Positions 43,342-54,400 of a stretch of 64,000 bases of DNA are shown in pieces; the first letter of the stretch is position 1, and every line of letters begins with the position of its first letter. The notes under the pieces were generated by a model. It saw nothing but the letters and a program-made list of their open reading frames with translations. It had not been told where the DNA came from and ran no database searches. Location of the stretch: the NCBI GenBank assembly GCA_930367215.1, contig OV884059.1, forward strand, positions 18,066,945-18,130,944, in the 5' to 3' direction. This stretch comes from Pollenia angustigena. Its lineage: Eukaryota; Arthropoda; Insecta; Diptera; Polleniidae. The position numbers and the translations under genes were made by a program.

Positions 43342-45069
43342 TATACCCTCCACCACAATTAGTTTTGAAGAGGGTATATTAAGTTTGTCATTCCGTGTGA
43401 AACTTTTCTATTATTCATCTCAGACCTCATAAAGTATATATATTCTGGGTCCTTGAGTAATTCTAAGTCGATTTAGCCATGTCTGTCCGTCTGTTGAAAA
43501 CACGCTCACTTTCGAACAACTCAAAAGAACTGAACAAACTTGGTGCCAAATTGCTTGTAGTTATCCTAAGCAGTTTGGGATTGAAATCCAGCAAAATCGG
43601 TTCAGTAGGACCAGAGCTATGAATCAAAATGTGGAACCACCACCTAAAAAAATTGATAATTTTGTTACAAAAAATAACATAAATGCTGGAACAAGGCACG
43701 GAATGCGATAAGATTTTGCGAAAATTTGTTTTATTTGACTGGAAATCACGCTGTTAAATTTCGTGAAGATCCGTCGATAATTTACCCTAAGCCCCATATA
43801 AACAATACTCCCGGAAAACAGTTTAGTACGCCTAAAATCGTAAACAATAACGCTAGCGTAACAAAATTTGGAACGTCACAGTTTTTTAGGACTAGAAATA
43901 ACACTGTGAAATTTCGTGACGATCGGTCCATATTGGATTTTTCGACGAATACATAATACCGTTTCTTGTCTTTAAATTGACCAATATTTTTTATTCTACG
44001 CATCCTTTAAGACCATAATTAAGTCATTCAAAGTGCAAGTCCTCCATATAGGCTATTTTATTTTTTAAGGAATTCGTATGATGTGTCAGATACACTATTT
44101 TATTTGGTATGGTATACACTGTTTTATTCAATAAGTTTACGGTATTTTTATTAAAATATTTGATCTCAAAAATATCAATTTGTAACATTATAAAACAGTG
44201 ATTAATTCATAGTTTTGTTAATTCAGTGTCACATATTCATTACTTTCCAATTTGGGTTATTATAAACAAAAAATTATGACAAATTAAGGTATACATTGCG
44301 TAAATCAAAAATAACTAGAAGTTCATTCGCCTTCTTTCTCTTCCTCTGCTACATCTGGCTCATCTAAACAATTTCGCTTCTTCCACCTTGTAAGTTAAAA
44401 AAAAATGACTGCGAGCCACGAGGAATTACATTCTTCTTACGCAAATTTTGGAGATCATGCAGCTTTCGATGGTCGGAATGAAACTATTTCTAAAACAATA
44501 GTTTATATTATTATAAGCTATTTTATGAGTTAAACTTTTCATAAATTGTATTTTTTTCTACAGGCTAAAATGGAGTATAATTCGTATACACTATTATTCT
44601 TTTAACAACTTTGGAGTGGCAATTTCAAGTAAAATAGCGCATATGAGCTTACACACTTATTGAAGGAAAATTTTGAACAAAAAATTATACACTATTTTTT
44701 CCAACGACATTTTGACCCACTTTTTGGAAGTAGAATTTGACGAAATTTTGACCAGACATAAAATCAATAATGGAGATTCTAAATATGCAATAAAAAAATT
44801 ATAGCGTATGAGCACATACGCTAGGGGACGAATTAATAATGCTAGCATAACATAAATTGGTACGTCACAGTTTTAAAGGACAAGAAATGACGCTGTGAAA
44901 TTTCGTGATGATCGGTCCATAATTTACCCTAGGCCCCATATAAACCCTACTACCGGAAAACAGTTTAGTCGCCTAAAATTAATAACAAATCGTCACAGTT
45001 TAAGATAATAATAACATCATACAGATATTCAAAGATTCGGCACAGCCGAATATAGCACTCTAACTTGTT
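43342..45069 (+). repeat. Repeat family A, long copy in OBP C intron
   Basis: Starts TATACCCTCCACCACAATTA and ends GCCGAATATAGCACTCTAAC then TTG; copy B shows the empty intron site. Contains single 'ttcgtgaagatcc'-type units instead of the array seen at 6650-7540. Small frames within are repeat shadows. Superfamily unassigned. Confidence 0.75.
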
Positions 45070-45369
45070 TATTTTTAGAATGAACTCACTGCAGAAAAAG
45101 TAGATTTGTATGAAAAAGAATGTCAAATTGAAGCTCATGTTTCAGATGGTAAATCATTTTTAAACATTTTTGCTTAACAGAGTCGCGATTGATCAACATA
45201 AGTGGACAGACGCATTCGGTGCACTTTATATTTTTCGCTGTTTAAAATAAAAGAAAAGAAAGACACAAAAAAAAAAAACAATTTACAAACAGTTACAAAA
45301 ATTCAAACAACATTTTGTTTGTTTTTTTTTTTTTAACAAAATATTTGCTAACAATAACAATTCTGTAGC

Positions 45370-46541
45370 ATGATCACTGATAGCAGTGATAGCAGTGAAG
45401 ACAGTGTTATGAACTGGCAAGTGATGACTAACAGTAAACGTAAAAAGAAAATAATAACAAGTAAACAGAGCACTGATAAAAAGCCAAAATATGATGGACC
45501 CAGCACTTCTAATTTCAACAAATTTTCAGTACTTGATGATGATGATGATGATGATGTAGATGATGTAAGTAAATCTCAACGAGAAGAGGGAGAAGAGCAA
45601 ACATCAAAGGATGGAACCCCAAAACCACCGCCAATATTTATACCATGTGTAGATAATATAAGTAAGATGTTACTTTGTATTGCTAGTGTTATTTCTAAAA
45701 ATGATTTTAATTATAAGTCCTTAAAAGATGGTCAGATAAAACTTTTAGTTAAAACAGTAGAGTCTTATAGAAAAATTATAAAATACTTAGAAAGCAACAA
45801 AATTTGTTTCCACACTTATCAGCTTAAGAATGAGCGTGCTTATAGAGTAGTTCTTAAAGGTCTTTACCATTCAACTCCCACTGAAGATATTAAAGCTGAA
45901 CTGTTACTGCTTGGTCATAAGGTGAGAAGCGTAACAAATGTTAAAAGCCAAATAACGAAACAAGCATTGCCTATGTTCTTCGTTGATTTGGATCCTTCTC
46001 CGGACAACAACAAAATATATGAAATAAAATATATTAACAATGCTGTAGTTACACTGGAACCTCAACATAAATCAAATGATATTGTACAATGCCATCGTTG
46101 TCAAGAATATGGGCATACTAAATCCTATTGCAAAAAACCATTTGCTTGCGTGAAATGCGGAATGGATCACTCAACTGCCGAATGCAAAAAACCTAAAGAT
46201 GCTCCCCCTTAATGCGTTCACTGCCTGCAAACTCACACGGCTAACTATAAAGGATGTCAAGTTTATAAATCTTTAAGACAAAAATTTGATTACACTAAGA
46301 GAAATAATCGTCAAATTAATAATCTAACGAACCCTGGACAGTTTTCACAATCTAACTATAATTATGTGAATTATCAAAATAACAATTTAAATACAAATCC
46401 AGCAAATCCAACATACAGCGAAGTACTTAGGCAAAATAATAAAACCCAGCAAATTGAAACAAGTGCTTTAAAAAACATTGAAAATATGTTTTCCCAGCTT
46501 ATGAGCATGTTGTCTCTTTTAATAACCAAATTATGCAAATA
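45370..46541 (+). pseudogene. Jockey LINE ORF1 (gag-like RNA-binding protein) with one nonsense codon
   Basis: Starts MITDSSDSSEDSVMNW. Contains an acidic run, a PPIFIPCVDNISKML segment, a PRE_C2HC-type domain (YRVVLKGLYHSTPTEDIKAE and after) and CCHC knuckles CHRCQEYGHTKSYC and CVKCGMDHSTAEC. TAA at 46210-46212 interrupts just before a third knuckle, CVHCLQTHTANYKGC; the same frame then stays open to TAA at 46539-46541. The nonsense codon is shared by copy 2, so it predates the duplication. The one copy-to-copy residue change noticed is Gln to His in the first knuckle. Confidence 0.9.
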
Positions 46542-49359
46542 AACCTTAGAATTGCAGTATGGAATGCCAATGGTATTTCGCGAAAATATAATGAAATTGA
46601 ACATTTTCTCAAAACAAAACATATTGATATTTTTCTTATATCTGAAACACACATGAATAAGAAATCACATTTTAAAATAAGAGGGTATGACTTAATTACA
46701 GCAAATCATCCTGATGAAAGATGTCATGCTGGGTCGGCTGTACTTATCAAGAGGACTATTAAATATGAGTTAGCTGAAGAAATTAGAGAACCACATGTTC
46801 AGGCTGCTGGTGTTAAAGTAAAGTGCAATAATAATATAATTTCTATATACTCGATCTATATTCCACCAAGGCATAATATTAAATGTCAGGATTTTGAAAA
46901 CTTATTCAGGCAATTTGGTAATCGGTTTTTAGTAGCAGGAGATTTTAACTCTAAACACCCATGGTGGGGTTCAAGATTAGTGAATCCGAAAGGTCGAGAA
47001 CTATATGAATGCATCGTAAAACATCGTCTCTCCACATTTTCTGCAGGTAGACCCACGTACTGGCCATCTGATTGCAATAAAATTCCAGATCTGTTAGATT
47101 TCGCTGTATTTAAAGGCATTTCAAGAACATCGTTAGACATAGTGAATAACGATGACCTTGATTCAGATCACTCAGCTCTGATAATTAATCTTAATGCCGT
47201 TGTTAAACTTGTTGATGAAAATATTAAATTACTTTCGCTTAAATCAGATTTGAAATATTTTAGCTACTGGCTTGAGGAAAATCTGAGTTTAAATATATCG
47301 ATAAAAACTTCCGAAGAACTAGAGGATTCAGTTGAAAACTTTACAAATCTAGTCCACGAAGCCGCCTATCTATCACAGCCGTCTGCGACACCAAATGTAT
47401 CCAACGGATCCGGTGTAAATGTTTCCCAGGAGTTAAGAGATCTAATAAGAAATAAAAGAAGACTTCGACGAATATGGCAACATTCTCGCAATCCGAGGGA
47501 CAAAGCAAATCTCAACTTAGCAACCAAACTTGTAAAGGAACGACTATCTGAGTACAAAAACAAAGAGATTGAAAACTTTCTAAAAAAACTGCAAGTAAAT
47601 ACATCTAAAAGTGAACATAATCTTTGGATGGCAACAAGGTACTTAAAACGTCCAGCCAACAGAAATATTCCAATTAAAGATGTCAATGGGCTTTGGAAAA
47701 GAACAGATAAAGATAAGGCTATTGCTTTTTCAAAGCATTTGGAAGATACATTTTAACCCTTTCAGTTTAATCACAATGATACGGAAATTATGTCGTTTTT
47801 AGATGTTGCATGTCAAATGGAATTGCCAATAAAACACTTCTCTCCGAGGGAAATACGCCAGGAAGTTGCAAAACTAAGGGGGTAATTTTATTGTTCACTT
47901 CACCTTGCGTTGAGAAAATTTTCATATAAAATTTTTTGAATTTTAAAAATTTCAAAAAATTTTATATGAAAATTTTCTCAACGCAAGGTGAAGTGAACAA
48001 CAAAATTACCCCCTAAATAATAAAAAATCACCAGGGTATGACAAAATTGATTCTTTTGTATTAAAAAATTTGCCAAAAAAAGGAATTGTGTTTTTGGCAT
48101 TATTATTCAACTCTATTCTAAGGCTACAATATTTCCCTATTCAATGGAAATGTGCCGAAATTATTATGATTCATAAAGCAAATAAGCCTGAGAATTATGT
48201 TACGTCGTATAGACCAATAAGTCTTCTATCAACTTTTTCGAAATTATTTGAAAGATTATTCCTCAAAAGACTTATGCCTATTTTAGAAGAAAACTCTATT
48301 ATTCCTGACCACCAGTTTGGTTTTCGCCATAAACACGGTACACCAGAACAGTGTCATAGGTTAGTAAATGAAATTTCAGGAGCGCTGGAAGGGAAAAAGT
48401 ATTGTTCTGCTGTGTTTTTGGATATACAGCAAGCATTTGACAGAGTTTGGCACTGTGGACTACTTTACAAAATTAAAAGACTCTTACCCGCTCCGTACTA
48501 TTTAATTCTGAAATCTTTTTTAAGCGAACGTCACTTTTATGTAAAAGTCAACAACGAAATTTCAACTTATTGCAAAATTGAAGCCGGAATACCACAAGGA
48601 AGTGTACTAGGACCTATGTTGTATACCATTTATACTTCAGATATGCCTTGTATGGATAATGTTACCGTGGCCACTTATGCTGACGACACTGCATTCTTGG
48701 CAACAAGTTCGACGACAATAGAAGCATCAAGTCTAATTCAGAATCAGATTAACACATTGCAAACCTGGTTAAATTATTGGAATATAAAAGTAAATGAACA
48801 AAAGTCTACCCATGTCACTTTCAGCCTAAGACGTGATGATTGCCCAGCAATAGTCATGAATGGTTCACAAATTCCGAAAAGCAATCACGTCAAATACTTA
48901 GGCATGCATTTGGACAGGCGACTTACGTGGAAAACTCACATCAAATCTAAAAGATCTTATTTGGACATAAAAGTAAAGAAAATGTTTTGGTTGCTGGGCT
49001 CAAAATCTGAACTAAGTTTAGAGAATAAGTTACTTCTCTATAAATCTATCTTAAAACCCGTATGGACTTATGGTGTTCAACTTTGGGGGACTGCAAGTAA
49101 CTCCAATATTGAAATTTTACAGAGATTTCAATCAAAAACGTTGAGAATGATTGTGAATGCACCATGGTATATTACAAACAAAGCAATACATAGAGATTTG
49201 GGTGTTCCTTTTATTAGAGAAGAAATAAATGACTTCAGCAGTAGATATCTTCAAAGATTAAGCGACCACATTAATCCGTTGGCCATCTCTTTATTAGATG
49301 ACAGTTTGGCAATCAGACGATTAAAAAGAGCTCACGTACTAGATCTCCCATTTAGATAA
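46533..49359 (+). pseudogene. Jockey LINE ORF2 (endonuclease plus reverse transcriptase) with stop and MITE
   Basis: Replication protein of the element. Starts MQINLRIAVWNANG at 46533. APE-type endonuclease residues: WNANG, ISETHM, AGDFNSKHPWWGS and DSDHSAL. A TAA at 47754-47756 and the MITE at 47878-48013 interrupt between endonuclease and RT; either side of the MITE the frame joins as KLNN then KKSPGYDKI. RT motifs: SYRPISLLSTFSKLFERL, FLDIQQAFDRVW (catalytic Asp), GIPQGSVLGPMLYTIYTSD and TYADDTAFLATS (YADD). The C-terminal half LKPVWTYGVQLWGTAS ends RAHVLDLPFR then TAA, typical Jockey. About 890 codons without the MITE. Confidence 0.92.
47878..48013. mobile_element. 136-bp palindromic MITE in ORF2
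   Basis: Inverted arms of about 60 bases: GGGGGTAATTTTATTGTTCA... and complement ...AAATTACCCCC, separated by about 10 bases. Perfect TAA target duplication (47875-47877 and 48014-48016), the PIF/Harbinger (Tourist-like) target. Removing the element and one TAA restores the LINE reading frame. Confidence 0.92.
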
Positions 49360-49659
49360 AATATTTCCAATTTATTATTGTTACACATACATATGTAATG
49401 TATTTATTATTATTTATTTATCTATATATGGCTTATAAATATACATATATTTAAATATATTTAAGTATAAATATACATATATAAGTAACCATGCATACAC
49501 AAGTATAGATAATGTTATTGTTTTCACTGGAATCCAATAACTTATGTGAATTTTTAATTAATTATCTCATTTGCTTAATGTTCTAGAATAGAAAAAAAAA
49601 AAAAAAAAAAAAAAATTTTTGCTTAACTAAATAATTTACTCTACATTTTGAATTACTAG
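49360..49659. other. LINE 3' UTR, poly(A) and intron junction
   Basis: AT-rich 3' UTR with 'atacatatat' runs (49380-49480), poly(A) at 49592-49615, then the second copy of the 13-bp target duplication and resumed OBP intron. No further gene. Confidence 0.85.
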
Positions 49660-49954
49660 CGCAAAATGCAGACACGACTGAAAGAGATCCTGAACCCAGA
49701 AACATGCAATGTATGCGTTCTTGTATCTCTAAAAAATGGGGTATGGTAAGTAAAATGTTTGCCTTATCTTTTATTTGACTAGACATTGTATACAACTATA
49801 ATTATAGATGAATGGGGCACATTTGCGTTCCTCTTAAGAGATAGCGCTACCGCACAGGTTGCGGCCAGTTTAATTGATAGCTGTAACGGGGTAGGGGGTA
49901 GTGATGTGTAAGTTAAATTTTTTTAAACTAAACTTTGTTCCCAAACTCCATTTT

Positions 49955-50110
49955 TTATACCCACACCACAATATTGGAAACAGTATTATGCTTTGGTGCC
50001 GATGTTCATCCGTCAGTCCGTCTGGCTGTCCATGTAAACTTTGTGCACAACGTGCAATTTTAGAGATAGTTTGTTTAAACTTGGTACACAGGCTCTAATG
50101 GCTAATAAAT
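49955..50110 (+). repeat. Repeat family B, truncated copy downstream of OBP C
   Basis: Begins 'tatacccacaccacaatatt' immediately after the third remnant exon's donor, as in copies A and B, and stops after about 150 bp. The remainder and the last OBP exon are lost. Confidence 0.75.
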
Positions 50111-50885
50111 CACTGATGGTTTTAAAGCTGGTTTAGTTGAACTAAACTTGAATTTATATATAGTTTAAACTCAACAACTGTAAATCAGTGTCCCATGTAT
50201 TATATGTGGTTAAACAAAATAACATGTGGCAGCACTACGATAAATCTTATCAAATTCATATGGTCTGTATTGGTAGTTTAAACCAGGGTTTAAAAATTAG
50301 TAAATAGTTTTTTTTCTTCATATCGAAAACCACAGTAAATATTCAAAACTAAAATATTTAAAGGTATTCATATTGCAAAAATATTCTAAATTTACTAAAA
50401 ACCTCGTAGTAATATTCAAAAATATTTAACCAGTGGCAATTTTATAATATAACAATTTGCAAAATATTAATATTTTCCCCGTATAAATATATTTTCTACA
50501 GAAATATTCAAATATTTTTAGTCACCATAAATATTAAATGTTGTGTGTCCTCAATATCAATATATTACTGCACCACATTACAAACTGCCGAAGTATATGC
50601 AAAATGTACGAATATAAATAACATAACAAAACAAAATATGCCGTCTTGTTGATCATCGACTGCCAAAATATGCGACACAAAATATGCGACTATTACACAC
50701 AAAATATTTAAATATTTCAGCGTGAATAGTAAACATATTATTAGTCGAAAAATAAACTAATAATAGTCGCAATACGAAGAACAAAATATTTCTGTGTGTA
50801 CATACAAAAAAGGTTAAAAAGAGGAAAGATTAAAAATAAGAAATTTTTTGTATGATGTGTTGGTAGATTAAAATATAATTGCTTA
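50111..50885. other. Very AT-rich non-coding stretch
   Basis: Many 'aaatattta/taaatattt' motifs (about 50330-50760) and an ACTGATGGTTTTAAAGC / ACTGTAAATCAGT-like weak inverted pair at 50113-50193. No exon, no confidently bounded element. Confidence 0.4.
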
Positions 50886-51053
50886 ATGGTTTTGTTCAAT
50901 CAAAATGCATTTCGTGCACATCGTGATTTTTTTGGTCAGCATAAACGACCAAATGTTTCCACAATCGGGAGAATTGTGCGCAAATTTCAGCAAACCGGGT
51001 CTGTAGGAAATGGGAAAACATGCTGCCCAGTTAGTTCTGCGCCTGGCGGCGTT
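50886..51053 (+). pseudogene. DUF4817-type HTH fragment, second copy
   Basis: Encodes NQNAFRAHRDFFGQHKRPNV then STIGRIVRKFQQTGSVGNGK and an SSAPGGV end, nearly identical to 30300-30470. Cut at 51053, where Jockey LINE sequence begins on the opposite strand. The identical sharp edge (CCTGGCGGCGTTA) suggests a fragment moved or broken at that point. Confidence 0.6.
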
Positions 51054-52510
51054 ACATCTATTTTCATTTAAAATTGGGGTCAATTTTGACACTAACAGCT
51101 TCTCAAACAGCTTTGATATATTTGAAAGTAAGCTAATAGGCCTATATGACTTAACTTTTGTGTGATTCTTTCCTGGTTTAGGTATCATGGTGACTAAGGA
51201 AACCTTCCACTTTTGAGGATAGTATTCGAGACGTAAAATAGCGTTAAAAATTAAAAGAATCATTCTATTTGCTACGCTGGGTAGTTCCAAATGCATTTTG
51301 TTGCTGATCTTATCAAAACCAGGGGCTTTCTTGGGGCTTAAATCGCAAATAGCCTTTTCGATCTCTCTTATCTCAAATCTTATGGGAACAGCTGCTCTAG
51401 CAGCAACAGGCGGTAACTCGACCGCAATATCTTGAGATATATTTGGGGTAAATACGTTTTTTAAATGATAAACAAATAGATATCCTTTTTCAACATCATT
51501 TCTTGCCCAACTTCCATTCAAGTTTCTTAATGGTAGTTTAGAGACAACTGGCCTTTTAAGATTTCTAGCCGCACGCCATAATGAGTAGTCTGATTGTGGA
51601 GTTGCATCAAGTTCCTTACGAAACTTTTTCAAAGAAGCCGTTTCTGAGTCTGCAGTAACTTTCTTAGCCTTTTCGTACACTCTTTTAGTAAGTTCTTAAG
51701 TTGCGGGGATCTGTGCAATTGCCACTCTCTTCGAGCTCTCCTTTTTTCAGACAAGAGACGCTCGACATCTGTGGAATATATTTTAATATTTATCGTTTTT
51801 TTGGGGGCAATATTGGAATGTTAAACAGCTAGTTTTAGAAAACTGTCAAAATTAACAATAGAGCGGTCTACATTCTCCGGTGTACTAAGCGGAATATTTT
51901 CTGTGCAATGGGTACTGAGATATTTTTTATATTTTAACCAATTAATTTGTGTAGCTGACGTCGCTAAGTAACCAGACGGAGACACAATTCTATTGGGGTT
52001 CATTATAGTAACAATTGTAGGTGTGTGGTCGGAAGATAATTCTAAGGAATCTTAAACTACATCGTTTCTATGGGGATGTTTTTAACCACGCCGAAATCGA
52101 TGACATCTGGAATTTTTTGCTGATCAGTAGGCCAATATCTTGGTTGTCCGCTCGTTACCACATTTAAATCCATTTTAGCAATAGTATTAAATAAAACACG
52201 ACCCTTTGGTGTTATAAGTCGTGAGCCCCAGAAGGTATGTTTAGCGTTATAATCGCCATCGCCCAGGAAATAAGGTCCTAATGATTTAAAATACTATAAT
52301 ATTGGCTTTCTGATATTGAAAATCTAGGTGGGGAGTATAACGATATAATTACTAGGTTTCTATTTAATTCCTCAACGAAAATTTTGGTTGCTTGGAGATA
52401 GTCTTCACGATGATCACACATTAGGGAGTGTTTGACACGGGTTTTTATTAAAATGGCAGAACCTCCACAAGCTCTATCTGGAGGGTCCTTGGTATCATAT
52501 AATATATAAC
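51054..52510 (-). pseudogene. Jockey LINE ORF2 fragment (endonuclease to RT fingers)
   Basis: Minus-strand reading: endonuclease piece near 52500-52270 (ALIKTRVKHSLMCDHRED and a GDGDYNAKHTFWGSRL-like Asp motif), QPRYWPTDQQKIPDVIDFG, then a decayed linker and an open segment from 51680 with SLWRAARNLKRPVVSKLPLR, SPKKAPGFDKISNKM and VKSYRPISLLSNISKLFEKL, ending NENRC where it meets the DUF4817 fragment. Same family as 32340-35505. Stops and frameshifts throughout the first half. Confidence 0.82.
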
Positions 52511-53235
52511 CAGGGAAACCAGAAATATGCTCTAAAAAACATGTTTTATGCGCATTAAATATGCAGTAAAAACTGGAAAATATGCACTATAAAATTTTAA
52601 AAATATGCCCTTAAAAATTAAAATTGCTCTTTTGAAGACACAATATTCAACAATTTAATAACAAAATCTAAAAAAAAACCTAAAAAGGTTAAAATTCATA
52701 TAAGAGATGTTTGCGCCGAATATTATCTAGATATTAACATCCATATGGGTTTTTGTCTTAAAGGGATTTTAGGTACAGTCGCTAAAATTTTAACAAATGT
52801 TAACATTTCAAAATAATTTAATTTAGCTAGTTAAGGACGGGAGCTTTGAGCAAATGTGAACCGATTCGAAAATAATTAAATTTGAAGTAAAATATTTTTG
52901 GCACGAATTTAATTTAAATACCATCCTAATTATATAGCTGGCGGACACAAAGAGTCTAATTTGGATGTGAAATTATAGACCGATTCTCACCATTTGGATA
53001 GACTTCGTCCATATTTGATCAAATCATCTACAAAATTGGAACTTGTACTCTGCGCACAAGGCTATCATGGACAGACAACCAGCCAAGCGGATGGATGGAC
53101 ATCGTTAGATCACTTTATAAAGTGATTCTGAGTGCCAAAATTCATAAAAATCTCTAAAACGTATAAATATATTGTTTCTGCCTTCATTAGTCGCAAAAGG
53201 AAAAACATGCAATTGCATATTTATGGTTTCCCTGT
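52511..53235. mobile_element. 725-bp hAT MITE in LINE
   Basis: Ends CAGGGAAACCAGAAATATGC and inverted GCATATTTATGGTTTCCCTG, with perfect 8-bp target duplication TATATAAC (52503-52510 and 53236-53243). Interior is AT-rich with 'tatgc' subterminal repeats; no transposase. Confidence 0.92.
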
Positions 53236-53603
53236 ATATAACCATTGATTTTAAACGTATTTTAGTTATTGATTTTATTTTATTAAACCTTTACTTATTA
53301 AATTGCAATATAATTTATTGAGCTTGAGGTTTTTATTATTTTGTATATAAAATTTGATAACATTTATATAAAAAAGATGTATTAATGTAAATTAATATGT
53401 ACATATATGTATATACATATGCATGTGTATTATTATTAAATGAATGTATTTAAATGAAAAATAAATCAAATACAAAACCGTTAAAACAAAAAAATTATAA
53501 ATTATTTTAATTTATTTATTATTTAAAAAGATAATTATTTAATAAAAAACATGTAAAACAAAAATATTTGCAAATTAAATTTTCATATAATTCGAATGAG
53601 TAT

Positions 53604-53922
53604 TCAAACAAAAGGCTTAAACTCCATTATTATGCTAACGAGTTCTGCAAACTGCTCTCTGCTAACCCTTAGTATTTGCTTAAATCTAGCGTCGTCTAGA
53701 GTTGTGAGAACGTTGTTTCGCCAAGTAGAGGATATTGAAACTCGATCAAAAATTCCGCGGCGACAAGATATTGTAATAGTTATATTTTCCTCAAACAAGT
53801 TATATGTATGTAATTTACTGCTCGATATTTATGAATTACCTTCGTTCAGAACTATTTCCTGGGCAACTTCTTCTACTAATGCTGCGATGATATTTTCTTT
53901 TGCACTGCTTCTTGGCATTTTA
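53604..53922 (-). pseudogene. Harbinger transposase N-terminal remnant (dup copy 2)
   Basis: Encodes MPRSSAKENIIAALVEEVAQ, intron-like gap, then FEENITITISCRRGIFDRVS followed by TWRNNVLTTLDDARFKQILR and EQFAELVSIIM. It keeps 11 bases missing from copy 1 and so is the more ancestral reading, but all downstream catalytic parts are deleted and the end is fused to an inverted terminal segment. Confidence 0.8.
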
Positions 53923-54139
53923 AAACAATTTCACAAAATAATCAAACACCTTTTTGTAAATTTTCACGACAAATAATTCTGTAAAATAGCTGTTATCTTA
54001 TTTGCATCTAGCATTGCAAAGTTGCTTAAAATACCGCTCACTGTCAATGATAAAATTATTGCACTAGCAAACCGTTGCAACCTAAAACGCATTAAACACT
54101 GAATACCGCTACTATGTTTCGATTTAGCTCTTGAACTCA

Positions 54140-54400
54140 CGATGATCACACATTAGGTAGTGTTTGACTCGGGTTTTTATCAAAATGGCTGAACCTCCAC
54201 AAGCTCTATCTCGAAGGTCCTTGGTATCATATAGTATATAACCATTGATATAAAACGTATTTCTTGAGGTCAAATGAGTTTCAGAAACCATCATGACATC
54301 AGTTTGTTTATTTTTAAGAAAGTATTCTTATTCATTTTTATGTTGGCGGATGCCGTTTGCGTTCCAAAAACAAATTTTTAAACAGTTCATAAATTGTTAA
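54140..54400 (-). pseudogene. Jockey LINE ORF2 N-terminal fragment (dup copy 2)
   Basis: Duplicate of 37655-37906 with minor differences, for example retention of a CACAAGCTCT stretch (GGSAILI-type reading) that copy 1 has lost by three bases. Confidence 0.7.

Larger units (their letters stand above)
45179..49614 (+). mobile_element. Jockey-clade LINE, structurally full length
   Basis: Inserted in OBP C's intron with a 13-bp target duplication ATTTTTGCTTAAC (45166-45178 and 49615-49627). It begins AGAGTCGCGATTGATC, has a 5' UTR of about 190 bp, ORF1, ORF2 overlapping ORF1 by 9 bases, a 3' UTR of about 230 bp and a 23-24 base poly(A) ending at the duplication. Two nonsense codons and a MITE disrupt the ORFs. 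The 5' end appears complete because it matches the start in copy 2 and lies directly at the duplication. Confidence 0.93.
43082..49907 (+). pseudogene. Odorant-binding protein pseudogene, copy C
   Basis: Remnant exons: 45079-45148 (NELTAEKVDLYEKECQ..., C1 present), 49660-49745 (C2-x3-C3 as CMRSC) and 49808-49907, which has lost about 40 bases after MNG and runs into a stop. The last exon with C5-C6 is absent. Repeat family A sits in the intron before the first remnant exon, and a Jockey LINE sits in the next intron. Exon 49660-49745 is almost identical to copy B's exon 10177-10262, so B and C are the closest pair. Non-functional. Confidence 0.85.
36001..53340 (+). repeat. Tandem segmental duplication, copy 1 (about 17.3 kb unit)
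   Basis: Sequence from 36001 reappears from 53341 in the same orientation, with near-identity through the window end (offset 16486-16490 between about 37230 and 47180). Differences seen are sparse substitutions, short indels and four larger changes: copy 2 lacks most of the Harbinger body, has a short inverted segment, retains 11 bases lost from copy 1 near 37230, and carries an extra MITE at 63678. Confidence 0.9.
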
